Positions 61,775 through 64,000 of a stretch of 64,000 bases of DNA are shown in pieces (the stretch's first letter is position 1; each line of letters begins with the position of its first letter). Made by a program: the position numbers and the translations under genes. Below the pieces are notes generated by a model. That model made no database searches, had not been told where the DNA came from, and saw only the letters and a list, made by a program, of their open reading frames with translations. The DNA comes from Sulfitobacter marinus. GTDB lineage: Bacteria > Pseudomonadota > Alphaproteobacteria > Rhodobacterales > Rhodobacteraceae. Location: positions 310,001-374,000 of the forward strand of contig NZ_FPAJ01000001.1 in NCBI RefSeq assembly GCF_900116285.1, written 5' to 3'.

Positions 61775-64000
61775 ATGCGGGCGATATGTTTGGGTGGTGG
61801 GCCCGCGGGGTTGTATTTTGCCATCTCTCTCAAGCTGCGTCAGCCCGATGCGGATGTGACCGTTCTTGAACGCAACAAGCCCGATGATACCTTTGGCTGG
61901 GGCGTCGTTCTGTCCGATGAAACGCTTGATAACCTTGAACAAAACGATTCCATCAGCGCCGCTGAAATACGCAGCCATTTCGCCTATTGGGATGATATCG
62001 CACTGCACCACAAGGGGCAGGTGATCACGTCCTCGGGGCATGGGTTCTGCGGGATCGGGCGCAAGAAACTGCTGCTGATCTTGCAGGAACGCGCGCGGGC
62101 CCTCGGCGTGAACCTTCAGTTCAAGACCGAGGTGAAATCGGCGTCAGCTTACATGGACGACTATGATCTGGTGGTGGCCTGCGACGGGTTGAATTCGAAA
62201 ACACGGCTTGAGTTTCAGGGCATTTTTAAACCCGACATTGATGTACGGCGCTGCCCGTTTGTCTGGATGGGCACACATCAGAAATTCGATGATGCCTTTA
62301 CCTTTATCTTTGAAAAAACCGACAAGGGCTGGGTGTGGGTGCACGCCTATCAATTTGACCCCGACACGGCGACCTTCATCGTGGAATGCTCGCAAAAAAC
62401 CTACGACGCGTTCGGTTTTGGTGAGATGAGCCAAGAAGAGAGCATCGCTGTCTGCGAGGAAATATTCAAAGATCACCTGGGCGGGCATAAGTTGATGACC
62501 AACGCGGGCCATATCCGTGGGTCTGCCTGGATCAAATTCCCCCGCGTTCTCTGCGAGAAATGGAGCCACGAGAACGTCGTTCTGTTGGGCGATGCTTCGG
62601 CTACCGCGCATTTTTCGATCGGGTCGGGGACCAAGCTGGCGCTGGAATCCGCGATTTCTCTGGCCAAGCATGTGACCGATGATACGGATCTGAAATCGGC
62701 GTTCGCGAAATACGAAGAGGCGCGCCGTCTCGAGGTTTTGCGTCTGCAATCGGCGGCCCGCAATTCGGTCGAGTGGTTCGAGGATGTGGAGCGCTATCTG
62801 GACCTTGATCCGGTGCAATTGAACTATTCGATGCTGACCCGCAGCCAGCGCATCAGCCATGAAAACCTGCGTGAACGCGATCCGCAATGGCTGGGCGGGG
62901 CCGAGGCGTGGTTCATGGATCAAGCGGGCGCAGGTAGCAATCTGCCCGCCCGCGCGCCGATGTTTGCACCGTTCCAACTGCGCGATATGACGTTGGAGAA
63001 CCGCATCGTGGTGTCGCCGATGGCGCAGTACAAGGCGGTCGAAGGCACGCCAACCGATTGGCATTTGATCCATTATGGTGAACGCGCCAAGGGCGGGGCA
63101 GGGTTGGTCTATACCGAGATGACATGCGTTTCGGCCGAGGGGCGGATTACACCGGGCTGTCCCGGCCTTTACGCGCCAGAGCATGAGGTCGCTTGGACGC
63201 GGCTGACGGATTTCGTGCATGCCGAAACACCTGCAAAAATCTGCTGCCAAATCGGTCATGCCGGGCGCAAAGGGTCCACGCAGGTGGGCTGGGAGACCAT
63301 GGATGCGCCTTTGCCATCGGGGAACTGGCCGCTGTTGTCCGCCTCTGCGATCCCGTGGTCAGATGAAAATGCGACACCCAAGGCGATGACGCGCGCCGAT
63401 ATGGATGCGCTCAAGGCCGAGTTTGTGGCCGCGACACAGATGGCGGACCGTGCCGGGTTCGACATGATTGAACTGCACGCCGCCCATGGCTATCTGATTT
63501 CGTCCTTTATTTCTCCGCTGTCGAACGTACGCGATGATGAATACGGCGGATCGCTGAAAAACCGCATGCGCTATCCTTTGGAGGTATTCGCCGCGATGCG
63601 CGCAGTCTGGCCGCAGGACAAGCCGATGGCAGTGCGTATTTCAGCGAATGACTGGGCGGGTGATGATGGTGTGACCCCTGAAGAAGCCGTTGAAATTGCA
63701 GCGATGTTTGACAAGGCAGGGGCCGATATCATCGACGTATCCGCCGGACAAACCTCGACCCAGGCCAAACCGGTCTATGGCCGCATGTTCCAAACGCCGT
63801 TCTCGGACCGCATCCGCAACGATGGCGGGATCAAGACGATGGCGGTGGGCAATATATTCGAGGCCGATCACGTGAATTCAATCCTGATGGCCGGGCGCGC
63901 CGATCTGGTGTGCCTTGCGCGGGCGCATCTGGCTGACCCTTATTGGACCTTGCACGAGGGGGCCGCGATTGGTGACCGTCAGGCGGTCTGGCCCAAACCT
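61775..64000 (+). CDS. Fused FAD monooxygenase/Old Yellow Enzyme (2-aminobenzoyl-CoA monooxygenase/reductase type), partial
   Basis: 742 codons run open to the right edge. The first ~390 residues are a class A flavin monooxygenase: [14 protein letters not shown] binds FAD, and [20 protein letters not shown] is the second FAD site. From about residue 395 an Old Yellow Enzyme reductase begins ([20 protein letters not shown]), with [20 protein letters not shown] and [15 protein letters not shown]. This two-domain order is that of the 2-aminobenzoyl-CoA (anthraniloyl-CoA) monooxygenase/reductase; such genes are also annotated salicylyl-CoA 5-hydroxylase. GGGGAG lies 8 bases before the ATG at 61775. 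The C-terminus is cut. Confidence 0.9.
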   Translation, partial: MRAICLGGGPAGLYFAISLKLRQPDADVTVLERNKPDDTFGWGVVLSDETLDNLEQNDSISAAEIRSHFAYWDDIALHHKGQVITSSGHGFCGIGRKKLLLILQERARALGVNLQFKTEVKSASAYMDDYDLVVACDGLNSKTRLEFQGIFKPDIDVRRCPFVWMGTHQKFDDAFTFIFEKTDKGWVWVHAYQFDPDTATFIVECSQKTYDAFGFGEMSQEESIAVCEEIFKDHLGGHKLMTNAGHIRGSAWIKFPRVLCEKWSHENVVLLGDASATAHFSIGSGTKLALESAISLAKHVTDDTDLKSAFAKYEEARRLEVLRLQSAARNSVEWFEDVERYLDLDPVQLNYSMLTRSQRISHENLRERDPQWLGGAEAWFMDQAGAGSNLPARAPMFAPFQLRDMTLENRIVVSPMAQYKAVEGTPTDWHLIHYGERAKGGAGLVYTEMTCVSAEGRITPGCPGLYAPEHEVAWTRLTDFVHAETPAKICCQIGHAGRKGSTQVGWETMDAPLPSGNWPLLSASAIPWSDENATPKAMTRADMDALKAEFVAATQMADRAGFDMIELHAAHGYLISSFISPLSNVRDDEYGGSLKNRMRYPLEVFAAMRAVWPQDKPMAVRISANDWAGDDGVTPEEAVEIAAMFDKAGADIIDVSAGQTSTQAKPVYGRMFQTPFSDRIRNDGGIKTMAVGNIFEADHVNSILMAGRADLVCLARAHLADPYWTLHEGAAIGDRQAVWPKP

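Noticed and set aside
62144..63259. 371-codon minus-strand open frame
   Set aside because: Antisense to the fused monooxygenase/Old Yellow Enzyme gene, which is well supported by motifs over the whole stretch.

Overview
The window reads as chromosomal DNA of an alphaproteobacterium, most likely the Roseobacter group of Rhodobacteraceae. This is inferred from several signals: a class Ib ribonucleotide reductase operon under a cobalamin riboswitch, a choXWV choline transporter, several TRAP transporters of two types, an alphaproteobacterial LexA box, and a SPOR/dacC/tmk/holB/tatD housekeeping block. No rRNA operon or CRISPR array was seen.

Layout. 1-4.7 kb: a TetR regulator diverges, across a perfect palindromic operator, from a four-gene translationally coupled operon (flavin monooxygenase, bile-acid/Na+ symporter-type carrier, epimerase, SDR). 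4.7-10 kb: an AIF-like FAD oxidoreductase, then a TAXI-type TRAP transporter and a small monooxygenase. 10-14.2 kb: nrdHIEF behind tandem NrdR-like boxes and a B12 riboswitch. 14.2-26.5 kb: a cation/proton antiporter, a NAD(P)-binding protein, a semialdehyde dehydrogenase, rsgA, a GST, an AEC carrier and the tatD-holB-tmk-dacC-SPOR block.

26.7-36.65 kb: a genomic island of about 9.8 kb sits in the 3' end of tRNA-Ser(UGA), bounded by 14-bp direct repeats. It carries a tyrosine integrase, an AlpA-like regulator, a small overlapping operon, a single-chain restriction-modification enzyme, a zinc-ribbon protein, and an SOS-box-controlled Y-family DNA polymerase divergent from a small unknown gene.

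36.7-48.3 kb: a response regulator and a soluble histidine kinase in divergent orientation, a divergent DgoK-like kinase, choXWV, a large PLP decarboxylase, a FIST-domain protein paired with an adenylate cyclase, and a secreted DUF4331 protein. 48.6-54.5 kb: accessory genes, including an ArsR regulator divergent from a second PLP decarboxylase, tRNA-Thr(UGU) and an orphan P-loop protein. 54.5-60 kb: an SDR and a DctPQM TRAP transporter of the sugar-acid type, followed by a decayed dehydrogenase pseudogene and a chimera of broken IS3 and IS5 transposases. 60-64 kb: an EamA exporter with its TetR regulator and operator, diverging from a fused FAD monooxygenase/Old-Yellow-Enzyme gene of the 2-aminobenzoyl-CoA monooxygenase/reductase type that runs off the right edge.

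All family assignments come from reading motifs and gene order by eye. No database search was possible.
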